NCBI GenBank assembly: GCA_029216955.1
Contig: JANAVB010003400.1
Span: 16,440,868-16,504,867, forward strand
Reading direction: 5' to 3'
DNA length: 64,000 bases
Source: Iris pallida
Taxonomy: Eukaryota; Streptophyta; Magnoliopsida; Asparagales; Iridaceae
Part shown: positions 9,821 to 21,978 of the stretch, piece by piece
How the letters are laid out: each line of letters opens with the position of its first letter
Numbering within the stretch: position 1 is the first letter of the stretch
Program-made: the position numbers and the translations under genes
The notes under the pieces: generated by a model
The model's input: only the letters and a program-made list of their open reading frames with translations
Told to the model about the DNA's origin: nothing
Database searches by the model: none

Positions 9821-12800
9821 TGTAGCACCCAGTTTCCCAAATGAGGGTAATTTTGAAATTTCGTGTTTATAATTATTTTAATAATAATATTTAATTCATG
9901 ATATAATTTTTGGTGATTTTAAGTCATTTTAAAATTATTTAAATCAATGACTTGTGGTTTTGACGTTTTGCTAGTGAAATCCTAGATACTGTTTGACCTA
10001 GAGCCTAACCATGTAATTATGATATTTTAATATCATTTTTGGCCTAAGGATATTTTTGCATTTGACCTCTTTAAATTATTTTGATATTATTTTATTATTT
10101 ATGATATTGTTTTGGGGTTATTTGAGTCGGGTTCGAATTTCAACTCAATCCGACTTGAAACGGGGACCCGGGAGTAGTTTGACTCTAGTGGGACCCACAC
10201 ACTAGTTAGGCATGGCCTACATGATATTAATTTTAGTCCACATGATAGAAATATTTTAGTTAGAGGTTAGACTAATTATTATGGATAAGGTTATCATGAT
10301 TAGAGATTTTAGAATGACTAATTTAGCCCCAACCAATTAGCCCTTTCCTAATATTCATAGAATAGGTTAGTGGGGGCATTTTGGACCTTACATAATAGGA
10401 CAAATAGTCTCATATGGCCAGCCACTTTGGGAGAGGATAGGCTCAAGTTCATTTCATTATTCTCATCCACACTCTCTCTCTTGTTCTTCCCCAAATTCCT
10501 AGAGAGCAATTCCTAGCAATTTCTCCACCAAATCCTTCCATTTCACCACCAAATTTTCTTCTTTTCTTCTCCATTCTAGCCAAGGAGGAAGCTACCCAAG
10601 TTTGGGAGGATTCGGAGCTCGTTCGTGTCCTTTTGGAATCTCTACGTGTCGGTGTCGCTCCGGGAAGGCTTTTCTTCGATTCGAACTACCGGGAGGTATA
10701 AATCCCTTCTCCTTTTCATTTCCTCATGCATATAGGTCTATTTTGAACCCATAGGAATGACCCCCATGGTTGTATCTCCATTTGTGTCCATTTCGTGTCC
10801 ATTTGGAGGTTATAGGAGTGTCCTTTGTGTTATGGTTGTGTCCATGTGGGAAAATCCCAAATTTGGACACACTATGTGTTGTTGTTATGTATGAATGAAT
10901 TATTACATGTTTAATCTCATATTTTTGTATTGGAGATGTGTTCTATAGTGTCTCATATAAATATATTAGTGTAGAGAGTGAGTACTTGATATATTATGTT
11001 ATATACTTGTGTTCTTTTGTCTCAAACTATCCAAATCCGTCATGATTTTTATCCACGTTTTTAATTTCAGCCCTAACTTAGAAATGTCATAACTTCTAGC
11101 TCAAAGCTCGGTTTAATCTTCCGTTTTTTTAAAAGAAGCGTATTGAAGTTAGCTTTCCAAAAATATGTATTAATAGGCCTAATTCTTTCTGTAACTTTCT
11201 GAAGAATTATTTGAGTGTCAGCTGTACGAAAGACAAACGCGTTCTCGGTGTTTTCACGATTCTGGGAGTTTCCGAAAACGAAAACGCGATCCGTTTGAAG
11301 TTTCGGAAAGCTAATACATAGATCTATAACATACTTTAATCCTAGATTTTAATTCATGCTGAGATGGTACATTATTGATCATTAGTAGGAGTTACTATTC
11401 GGCATATGTATTTTGTGCACCATTGTGTGTAATATAATGTTCTATTTGATTTTAACCCATGTTAATGTATATACATTATGTAATTAAATAAAGAATACAA
11501 GCATGAGTAAATGGTTAAATAAATGATGTATGAGGTGTAAGTATCCTATCTAATGTAAGCATGTATAAGTATGGCTTGTAATGAATATGTAGGTTCCATA
11601 GTATATAATGTATGGTGCATATAGTAGTGCAAGAGAATAAATGAATGATGAATGAATGCAAGCATGAATGTAATGTAATAATAGATGTAATATATGCAAT
11701 ATACAAGTTAATGAGATGTAATGTTCTATGTAACACAAATCCTATATTACCTCATGTACCCCTTATACTATGTTGACACTATCACACTTGACACTTTGTT
11801 CACTTACACTTTGACACTCTTTGATATGTATACACTATGTATGTCCATTTAACCCTCACTTGCCCCTTTGCCATGTTCACATACACACACATAGCCTCTT
11901 AAATAAGTATTTATGAATACAGTTAACTTAGCTATGTATGTATATTATATATATGTTAGCATATTGTGTTATAATATATATGTTTATATAACCATTTGAA
12001 ATGCCATGATTATAGACCTAATGTTGAATACCAATATATGGATATGTATATATGTGTAGACATATATAGCTTAAAGTAATAGATTACCTAGTGTATATCC
12101 AATGTGAATTCTTGCCTATTTGAGTATTGAATAATTGCATGCTATATAGAGTTGGGTGTATATTGGCTTGTACAGCCTTGTATTGATGTGTGCTTGCTAG
12201 GATAGTTTTGGTTAGGCCTAGTAAGACTTGCTGGGTTAGGACATGACCTAGTTTGACCTAGTTTGACTAGTGCAGTTGACCAGAGTTGACCAAGGGTTGA
12301 CTTTGGCCTAGTTTGACCTAGATTCATGTAGAATGCATTGTAGTACTTTATATTACCCTTTTGGACATGTTGTGACCTGTGCTGTTCTAATTAGGAGCCA
12401 GACACCACTCCTTGGACAGTACGTTTCACATTGGACACTCAGATACAGGCGAGTACATTCTCTGATCATTTTATATCCTGCTTAGAATTATTTTCTGCAG
12501 TAGATTACTTTACTTGTACTGTCACGATGGTCACACGGATTGGTACTATATGGATCCTTTCTTGAGATGTTATCCTTAGGGAGCATCGGGTACTACGTGT
12601 TCTGTGTGTTTTACTTACATGGCGTATCACTATGCTTCTTGGTTCACTTGATTACTTGTGACATGTACCCTCATGATCACAGAGTCTCTTGAATCTTACA
12701 CAGTTGGGTAACCCCCAGACTCCCTATTTATGGGACATCCATGTATCACCCTTCGGGGGCCGTGCATGGAATCATATAACATAACCTGGCTGGATCCTTG

Positions 12801-13507
12801 TGTATTGATTGGGGGTATGGGGGAGTAGAAGTGGACATGTGAATAATACACCAGTAGTATCTTCATTGAATCATTTCGTAGTGTCTTCATTGAATCATCC
12901 CAGGCCATTTATATGTTCATGTTGTACTCTGACTCACTAGTCACTGCTAGTTCTCTATGTATAGTAGATATTTCTATTATAGTTCTCTCTCTGTTTTTAT
13001 ACTGCACTTGTTTCAGTACTTGTATCTTACTTTACTATATGATTATATTTTCTAACCTGCTATGATCTGTTGAGATGTACTATACTCGCTCCAGTCCTGA
13101 CTGGACCTGTTGATAAATTTTACAGATAGCCTGGAGGTGCCTGCTAGCCTAGAGGAGACACCTTAGAGGATGTTTAGATAGTTATTTCATTTGTCTGGAG
13201 TTGTACTTGATTTGTGGATTACTGTATTTGAGTTTTGAGATGTATTCTTGGGTTTATATATCTTAGACACTTAGACTTCTATCTCCTGTATCTCTTTTGG
13301 ATTTCATGTTTTATCTATCATTATCATGCTCTGCCTTAGATGTGATTGAGACTGTATCTGCTATGTCACCCCCATTCGGGGAGTATAACTGCTTAGCATT
13401 ATATTATTAGATGTTGTGACCTAGGACAGCGTTCTACCGGCGACACTGCGGCGTAGGCTGGGCGTTGTTACGTTCTCGTACCCAAACAGTGGGTGCGGGT
13501 CGTGACA
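9821..13507 (+). mobile_element. Element D: probable solo gypsy LTR (3.7 kb) in the leader of C
   Basis: It starts TGTAGCACCC and ends GGGTCGTGACA, the terminus seen in the N-type gypsy LTRs. The flanks are TGCAG (9816-9820) and CGCAG (13508-13512), a 5-bp target duplication with one transition. No internal LTR repeat, primer site or polypurine tract is seen, so it is most likely a solo LTR. A pyrimidine-rich leader-like stretch lies at 10455-10570. The region 11500-12130 is AT-rich with many 'ATGTAT/ATGAAT' words. No gene. Confidence 0.8.
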
Positions 13508-13512
13508 CGCAG

Positions 13513-14551
13513 GCATCTTGGATCCAGCTATTATGGTCCAAAGCATGTTTTTGATTGTGTTGTTTAAACCACGGACATGTCGTGGATGTTGTTGTTGCTG
13601 TGGATGTAATTAAAATTACGAGGGTTGATCGTGCTTATTATTTTAATTTTTCAATCTAGATTATGTGTGAACTCCTTCGGGAGGCATAGGATTGATGTAA
13701 TTTTAATTATTTTTGATCACTCGTGATGGCGGTGGTGGATGTTTCTGACGTCGGATGAGATGTTGGTTTTAAGCAGTCCAGTGGCAGACAGATGATTTTC
13801 GATGAAGGAATCGACAGCCAAAACCTAAAAAAATGGCCATAATACTTGGATATTTTCTCTTATTTTTTTCATTTTGCTTTTTCTGATTACGCATGTTTAT
13901 TATTGTGTGGTTATTTTTTTGAAAAATCAAGCCTACATTAATAATGGACAACATGGACATAATATCAACTAGTAGAAAAATTTTCATTATTAAATAACTA
14001 AGTGGGAGAGGATATTTATTTAGTATAAATCCTATGGTCTCCATTACTGGTTTGTAGGTGATGTAATTATACTTGCATATTGGCTTTAGTGCTTTCCTCC
14101 ATATCGGATGAGTATAATTATGGATCACCAGTACAAACTTCCTTAGGGATAATTGTAGAAAGTTACCTAGTATGTGTTCACTTCTCCATCTGAAGGAACT
14201 CACTACAAGGTAATGGACTTAGTATTAAGTAATGGTATACACTTAGATACAAATAATGGTATCCTTCCCATCGGAGTCTCTGCTATTATTTGTATGACCA
14301 GAGCAAGACCAGCATATTAATTTTATTTGTCATAAAGTTATGTTGACATGATAGTAAAATTAATAAGAAAAACCTATTTGAACAAAGTTAAATTTGTATA
14401 CGTCCACACTATCGTGGCATGCTAAATTCATGGTGTTCAAGGTGTTGGTGAATTTCTTATTATTGTTTTGAGGGAATCAATATTTAGTTAATTCAAAAAG
14501 TTTTTTTGTCCTACATAATTTTATTTATGTGATTCTCAGGATTTCAAAAAA
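13513..14551 (+). other. 5' leader of element C (continuation)
   Basis: With 9721-9815 this forms the untranslated leader between primer site and gag. Stops occur in all frames. A minus-strand open frame at 13769-14203 resembles no known protein and is taken as chance. Confidence 0.6.
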
Positions 14552-15357
14552 ATGGGTTCTTTCAGTACACTTATGGTGATTCTTAAAGAAAACAAACTTA
14601 CTGGACCTAATTATATTGACTGGAAACGTAATTTGGACATTATTCTGACTGCTGAGGAGTACAAATATGTACTTGTTGAGGAATACCCACCTAAGCCTGA
14701 TCCTAACTCTGATGAAGAGGTCAAAGAGGCTTATAAGAAGTAGAAAAAGGCAGATGAGATGGCGCGGTGTTACATTCTGGCATCTATGTCAAATGTACTG
14801 CAACATCAGCATCAGGCCATGGCCACTGCTTATGACATGATGTATAACCTCAAGGAACACTTCGGACATTAGAGTAGAGCAGCTAGGCAGTTTACTATAA
14901 AATGTTTGATGAATACAAAAATGGCTGAGGGTACACCAGTAAGGGATCATGATCTCAAGATGATGGGTCATCTGAATGAGATAAAGATCCTTGGAGCTGA
15001 AATTGATAGAGAATTCCAGGTCGATATCATTCTCGGGACTCTGCCTAAAAGTTTTGATAATTTCTGCCTTAATTACAACATGAACAAAAGGTTGTATAGT
15101 TTGGCAGAACTTGCAAAAGAGCTACAGGATGCTGAATCTCTCTTTAGGCAGAGTGGTCATGTTTTTGTTTCTGAAAAGGCTTCTACTTCTAAGCCAAAAG
15201 GTGGTAAGAAGAAGAATAACATTCAGAAACAGGCAAACTCAGCAAAAAAGGGCATGGGAACTCAAGACGCAGTGAAAAAGCCGAAAGATTTCAAGTGCAA
15301 AGGGTCAGGACATTAGAAGACTGATTGTCCACTTCTCAAACAAGGGAACAAAGAAGG
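14552..15357 (+). pseudogene. Element C gag (broken)
   Basis: The frame opens at an ATG reading 'MGSFSTLM' and then 'LTGPNYIDWKRNLDIIL', a hallmark of copia Gag N termini. It continues through 'ILGTLPKSFDNFCLNYN' and 'ELAKELQDAESL'. In-frame TAG stops at about 14741, 14870 and 15314 replace positions that are usually Trp or Gln. The nucleocapsid knuckle is degraded ('FKCKGSGH', stop, 'KTDC'). Element L interrupts the frame just after 'NKEG'; pol resumes at 21979 with the same target bases GAAGG. Confidence 0.92.
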
Positions 15358-17645
15358 TGTCACATCCCGCTCCCGTAGGAGCGATCGTCCTTGCTAAGGC
15401 GTGATGTCGTACGAGCCTAGATTGTGCTCGTGCAAGGCGGGTTCCATAACGGTCGATTTCAGCGGCTGCGACGGGGTCGTCGCATAGAAGTCCCGAGCAG
15501 AGACATTGAATAATAGCAGCAGAATTTTAGAAAGCAAACACAAGTCTTTACAAAACACTCTTTTATTGATATTGAAACAAAGGTTACAATGGGTGCAAGG
15601 CCAAGATTACAATTCTCTCAAGTTCACTCAAGCTCATATTACAAGTTACTCAGCTCTCTCTCTCTCTCTCGTCTCTCAATACAAGTCTTGACTCTAGCGG
15701 AAGCTTCGGAAGGCGATGTCCATACATTATGTTCCGTATAAGTCTTTTCTCCATGCGACCGTACGCTTTGAATCGACAAGGAACTCAGTGCCTCGACGCA
15801 TCCAAGCGAGCTCCGCGCCACGAGCTTCTACCTGTGCCTGCACATGTAAACTATGTGGGTGTCAGTACTCAACTGTACTGGTGGAATGAGCTCCTCGCCC
15901 ACCCATACAAAACCAACACGTTTACTTTACTTTGTGCAACATAGTCCCCTTTTTTATTGTCTTTCTACTCTTGTCTTAGGATTATTTTAGGACCGACGCC
16001 TTGGCTATTTTGTGTCTTTAGACCATCCGGTGCTTGCAACATTCAACGTTAACCTATCGAGTCGTGTTTTGCCTTACGGCCATAATCAGAGACGCAACTA
16101 TGCGATGAGGCTCCATTTTCGTGTGATCGTGCTTCGAATCTTTTGTGCCATGCCTCGCAACTATATGCGACTCAACCATATCACCGCCTCGCGACCCTTG
16201 CTACTTTGATCACCAACTGACCCAATCAAGACTTGTGGATCTTTGTGTCACTCAAACAACTTAACCTTGCGGCGGTTTCCTGACTTAAACTCAAACAACT
16301 CAACCATAACCATGCAACTTATATGCCGACAACATAAGACTCGACGCCACATCTCGTGCCGAAGCACGTCGCCTACGTTGCAGCCAAATCTTAGGCCCAA
16401 CAGTTTGTGTTCCTACTGTACACACACATTCAACCCAACTTCCTTGATATACTACACTCAATACTCGACTCAATCCAAAGGCATACACGCGGATCGCCGC
16501 CCATGCCGACTCATCTATATGAACTAGTCACTAGGGCCCAGCCCTATAATGGACTCCTTTTGAGCTTTTGATTAGACGGACGCTCCTTGCCTGTGCGAGT
16601 AGATAGCTCCACTGTAAGTCCCGTCTAACCCGTGCGGTCATCCAGTACAGCTACGAATGTCTCCATTGCAATGGTTCCCCTGGGCCGCCGGGGTCGCCGT
16701 TGGAGAAACAGATTTATTTTACCTTGTACAAGTTGTCCAATGACCATGCAAGACTCGACTCAAACTGATGTCTCACACAGTCAAAGCTACTTCTAGTGTT
16801 ACCATCTCTTTCAGGGCTAATTTCAATACTTCTCACATCTGAGACCTTGTCTCGATGACCCGTAGTCGCGAGCATTCTTTTTTTCTTGCCCTATCATTTC
16901 ACTCACTCAAGAACAACTATCAAAACACTTTCCAAACTCACTGACTCAACCGTGGCCCGTGCCTTAAAACATTAAATCCGTGCCACCGTGTCTTAGACCA
17001 ACTTGAAACTCAATATGACACCACCGCCCAAGTCATACTTTATATGATGGGCCTGAAACCGTAAGACTAAGTTGTCATACCCAGTCGTAGAACTCGTAGG
17101 ACCGTGCTTGGAATAACTTAGGTCGATCCCATCACTTTGCCTAACTTCACCAAGCCTACAACTTAACTCAAGGGACGAGCAAAGGCTATGCCAAGCCTTG
17201 CATCATAGAAGCGTGCATGCTTTATCGAGCATTTACGCGGGCGACGCCTATGACTTAGGCTACGTTCATAACTTTGCCTACTCAACCAACTTTCCTTCTC
17301 ACAAGCCACGGAACGAAGGATCGAGTGTCATTTTCAAAGCACGCCGTGCACCAACTCTAAGCCGATCGTTGGACCTTTCCATATTCTAACTCAATTCGAC
17401 CCGTCGGGATTATTCCCATTAGCTATGTGGATTCGTCTCTTTTATTATTAAGCCTACTTGTGTAAGTTGAAAACATATGATTTATTATGTGAAGGCTAAG
17501 ATGAGACAAGTTCACCGAAACTATCCCACCTGAGCGAGCGGTCGCCTCGACCGAGCAATGTCTCCGAGTAGCCGTTGCAAGGCTAACTCCGAACGTCGCC
17601 GGAGTTTCGATTCCTCCGATTGACCGAGCGGGACGGGGCACTACA
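15358..17645 (-). mobile_element. Element L, left (3') LTR
   Basis: Plus-strand limits are TGTCACATCC...GCACTACA. It is close to the right LTR throughout. Most differences in the first 75 bases are C/T or G/A, as expected from decay of methylated cytosines. It includes a TC-rich run at 15650-15680, shorter than in the right copy (19965-20000). Confidence 0.92.
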
Positions 17646-19664
17646 TCATACACCACTCAAAAAAGTTTCGTCTTTGAAACTAACTGAGTACACTTATCGA
17701 CTTATCACTTTACGCAACATTCAAGAACTCTCGCACACAATTCTCCTATGCCTTTCTCAAATTCGAGCCACGCTCGTGCTACCCTCAATCCTTTCTTCAA
17801 AACTTACGATCTCAAAATCCTCGAAACTTCCCCATTCCTCAAGTCTCACTTGAATTCAACGTATCACTTAGTATGGATCGTATACATATCTTAGGCGTCC
17901 CCAAAATACATGCATTTCAACCAAGCCTCATGATAGCGAATCCCGTCATCACCACTCGAGTCGGATCGTGCACGCATTTAAGCGTCCTTGATATACATGC
18001 ATGTCAACCGAGCTTCATGAGTGGTGCTTCCACAATTCCTATCGCTCCGCACCGAGACGTCTTCCTAACCACTAGGCTATGTCTTTCCGTCAGTATTGGA
18101 ATCATAGTTCCCAAATAATAATATCAACACTGACCCCATCCTAAGGTCAAACCAAATCGATAGTACGGGGTTTTCTACCCAAGCTCGCATAACTCTGATT
18201 TCTAAACATCGAGCATAGATTGCCTACGTACATCCCAACATTTGTCGCACAGGGTCCAAGTCGTTCAGCAAAGCCATTTCGTATAGTCTATCCCCTTCAA
18301 ACACGTTCGGTATAATCCACCTATCAATCCTTCCAAGTCAAGCACGCTATGACATGATTCATCTTTAAATCATAATTCACATTCCATACTTCCGAAATCA
18401 TCTATTTCAATTCATGTAATCGATCACAAGGTTATTTGACTTAACAATATGTTGTGCCCCGATCTCACGTGAGTCAGATTGTCCACGGTGGCCACGAATC
18501 ACCATGCACGCCCCCGCGAGATAATCATTCTCATCGGGACGTAACTCATATTTTATGTCTAGACTAATTCATTCTCGATGCGCGGATTGGACCTACTCAA
18601 TCCTCAAGTTTAATTCATTCATCAATCATAAGTCCTACAATCCTCGAGTTTTTCTTCGCATCAAACCAACAAGTCGAGACGATCAGAGTTGTCGCGTCCT
18701 ATTTTTCGAGTTCGATCATTCCCACGACATGAATCACCATGTCAGCACTCACGCGGAACGATCGCCCCAAATTCGACGCAACGCATGTGCGAGGCTAGAG
18801 TTGCGCTCGCGCAAGACAAGATCGTCGACGTTGTGGTTATCCGCGTAACCATCAAGACACAATCATTTTCATCCAACATTTATCTTCGATCAAAATCCTA
18901 AGTATAACACCCAACCGAACGATAACACTTGCACGATCGTCATTCGTCGAGTCAGAGTACCCTCGAGTTATCGCATATCGATCTTTGATGCGCCTCAATA
19001 CCATCGATGATATGCGTAACCTGGCGATCTTCCTTTGCAACCAAATTTTGAGTCGTGCGAATGATGTTATCGTCCGACTGGATAATCTTCTCGACACTCA
19101 AATTCAAGTTTGATCATTATCCCTCGAACCATTTATAACATCAATTTCTTCAATCAATCGATCGACATTCCTGAGGCTATCGCATACACCACTCAGGGAT
19201 GAAGTCATTCAACAAATTCTCAACTTATCATTCGAATCAAAATCCACTTCTTCAAATTTTTCGTTCGAACCATTCCTCAATTTCCAAGTACGCTCTTCTA
19301 TATCGCACCGACGATATCGTCGTTTGATAGCACCCCTATCGATAGTCATCTCACTTTACTCAATTGAGTTCAACTCATTCTAATCTGACACAATTCAATT
19401 CTCGCACTCGACTTTTCTAAGGTCGACACAACTTTGGTGTATATGCCCAGCCCGACTTTGCCAATCGTGCTTACGCGAACCATCTTTTTGTTTCTTATCA
19501 AAAACTGTTCTCCTACGTTTTACAAAATAGATAGACTTATTGTATGGACATCCCGTGGGATAATTGAGAGAGAGCGCACCAACGATATCAACTTACGGAA
19601 GCACAATTCAGAGTTTGCGGAAACAACGAGTTAAAGAATTCAATCGATAGTCCAAGGACGTAAA
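17646..19664 (-). other. Internal region of element L
   Basis: No reading frame recognisable as gag or pol. The sequence is rich in short 'TCGA' and 'CTCAA' words. On the minus strand the bases before the 17645 LTR edge (TTTTTTGAGTGGTGTATGA) are in the polypurine-tract position but only weakly purine-rich. Confidence 0.7.
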
Positions 19665-19681
19665 GCCGTGCTCTGTTACCA
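19665..19681 (-). promoter_or_regulatory. Primer-binding site of element L
   Basis: The minus strand reads TGGTAACAGAGCACGGC three bases from the end of the 19685 LTR. The first twelve bases match the tRNA-Met primer site TGGTATCAGAGC with one change. This sets the element on the minus strand. Confidence 0.8.
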
Positions 19682-19684
19682 TTA

Positions 19685-19968
19685 TGTCACGCCCCGCTCC
19701 CATAGGAGCGATCGTCCTCGCTAAGGCGTGATACCGCACGAGCCTAGATTGCGCTCGTGCAAGGCGGGTTCCATAACGACCGATTTTAGCGGCTGCGATG
19801 GGGTCGTCGCATAGAAGTCCCGAGCAGAGACATTGAATAATAGCAGCAGAATTTTAGAAAGCAAACACAAGTCTTTACAAAACACTCTTTTATTGATATT
19901 GAAACAAAGGTTACAATGGGTGCAAGGCCAAGATTACAATTCACTCAAGCTCACATTACAAGTCACTC

Positions 19969-20005
<37 letters not shown>

Positions 20006-21978
20006 CAATACAAGTCTTGACTCCAGCGGAAGCTTCGAAAGGCGATATCCATACATTATGTTCCGTATAAGTCTTTTCTCCATGCGGCCGCACGCTTTGA
20101 ATCGACAAGGAACTCCGTGCCTCGACGCATCCAAGCGAGCTCCACGCCACGAGCTTCTACCTGCGCCTGCACATGTAAACTATGTGGGTGTCAGTACTCA
20201 ACTGTACTGGTGGAATGAGCTCCTCGCCCACCCATACAAAACCAACACGTTTACTTTACTTTATGCAACATAGTCTCCTTTTTTATTGTCTTTCTACTCT
20301 TGCCTTAGGATTATTTTAGGACCGACGCCTTGGCTATTTTGTGTCTTTAGACCATCCCGTGCTTACAACATTCAACGTTAACCTATCGAGTCGTGTTTTG
20401 CCTTACGGCCATAATCAGAGACACAACTACGCGATGAGGCTCCATTTCCGTGTGACCGTGCTTCGAATCTTTTGTGCCATGCCTCGCAACTATATGTGAC
20501 TCAACCATATCGTCGTCGCCTCGCGGCCCTTGCTACTTTGATCATCAACTGACCCAATTAAGACTTGTGGATCTTTGTGTCACTCAAACAACTTTGCCTT
20601 GCGGCGGTTTCCTGACTTAAACTCAAACAACTCAACCATAACCATGCAACTTATATGCCGACAACATAAGACTTGACGCCACATCTCGTGTCGAAGCACG
20701 TCGTCTACGTTACAGCCAAATCTTAGGCCCAACAGTTTGTGTTCCTACTGTACACACACATTCAACCCAACTTCCTTGATATACTACACTCAATACTCGA
20801 CTCAATCCAAAGGCATACACGCGGATCACCGCCAATGCCGACTCATCTATATGAACTAGTCACTAGGGCCCAGCCCTATAATGGACTCCTTTTGAGCTTT
20901 TGATTAGACGGACGCTCCTTGCCAGCGCGAGTAGCTAGCTCCGCTGCAAGTCCCCGTCTAACCCGTGCGGTCATCCAGCACAGCTACGAATGTCTCCATC
21001 GCAACGGTTCCCCTGGGCCACCGGGGTCGCCGTTGGAGAAACAGATTTATTTTACCTTATACAAGTTGTCCAATGACCATGTAAGACTCGACTCAAACTG
21101 ACGTCTCACACAGTCAAAGCTATTTCTAGTGTTACCATCTCTTTCAGGGCTAATTTCAATACTTCTCACATCTGAGACCTTGTCTCGACGACCCGTAGTC
21201 GCGAGCATTCTTTCTTTCTTGCCCTATCATTTCACTCACTCAAGAACAACTATCAAAACACTTTCCAAACTCACTGACTCAACCGTAGCCCGTGCCTTAA
21301 AACATTAAATCCGTGCCACCGTATCTTAAACCAACTTGAAACTCAATATGACACCACTACCCAAGTCATACTTTATATGACGGGCCTGAAACCGTAAGAC
21401 TAAGTTGTCATACCCAGCCGTAGAACTCGTAGGACGGTGCTTGGAATGACTTAGGTCGATCCCATCACTTTGCCTAACTTCACCAAGCCTACAACTTAAC
21501 TCAAGGGACGAGCAAAGGCTATGCCAAGCCTTGCATCATGGAAGCGTGCATGCTTTATCGAGCATTTACGCGGGCGACGCCTATGACTTAGGCTACATTC
21601 ATAACTTTGCCTACTCAACCAACTTTCCTTCTCCCAAGCCACGGGACGAAGGATCGAGTGTCATTTTCAAAGCACGCCGTGCACCAACTCTAAGCCGATC
21701 GTTGGACCTTTCCATATTCTAACTCAATTCGACCCGTCGGAATTATTCCCATTAGCTATGTGGATTCGTCTCTTTTATTATTAAGCCTACTTGTGCAAGT
21801 TGAAAACATGCGATTTATTATGTAAAGGCTAAGATGAGGCAAGTTCACCGAAACTACCCCACTTGAGCGAACGGTCGCCTCGACCGAGCAATGTCTCCGA
21901 GTAGCCGTTGCAAGGCTAACTCCGAACGCCGTCGGAGTTCCGATTCCTTCGATTGATTGAGTGGGACGGAGCACTACA
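19685..21978 (-). mobile_element. Element L, right (5') LTR
   Basis: Plus-strand limits are TGTCACGCCC...GCACTACA, 2294 bp, adjacent to the primer-binding site. It contains a (TC)n run at 19972-20000, about 12 bases longer than the equivalent run in the left LTR. Confidence 0.92.

Larger units (their letters stand above)
15358..21978 (-). mobile_element. Element L: large retrotransposon derivative without coding sequence
   Basis: Two direct LTRs of about 2.29 kb (15358-17645 and 19685-21978) flank a 2.04-kb internal region. The target duplication GAAGG at 15353-15357 and 21979-21983 is exact. Orientation is set by the primer site, which reads on the minus strand next to the 19685 LTR. On that strand the LTRs run TGTAGTGC...GTGACA. 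Large LTRs, a short internal region and absent gag and pol match the plant LARD class, which depends on enzymes supplied by another element. The many short open frames are not conserved with any protein I recognise. Confidence 0.9.

Noticed and set aside
13769..14203. 144-codon minus-strand frame in the C leader
   Set aside because: It is opposite the transcribed strand of the element, has AT-driven composition and no known motif.
16012..18901. Many 60-100-codon frames in element L
   Set aside because: Frames are not kept between the two LTR copies and show no domain; element L is noncoding.
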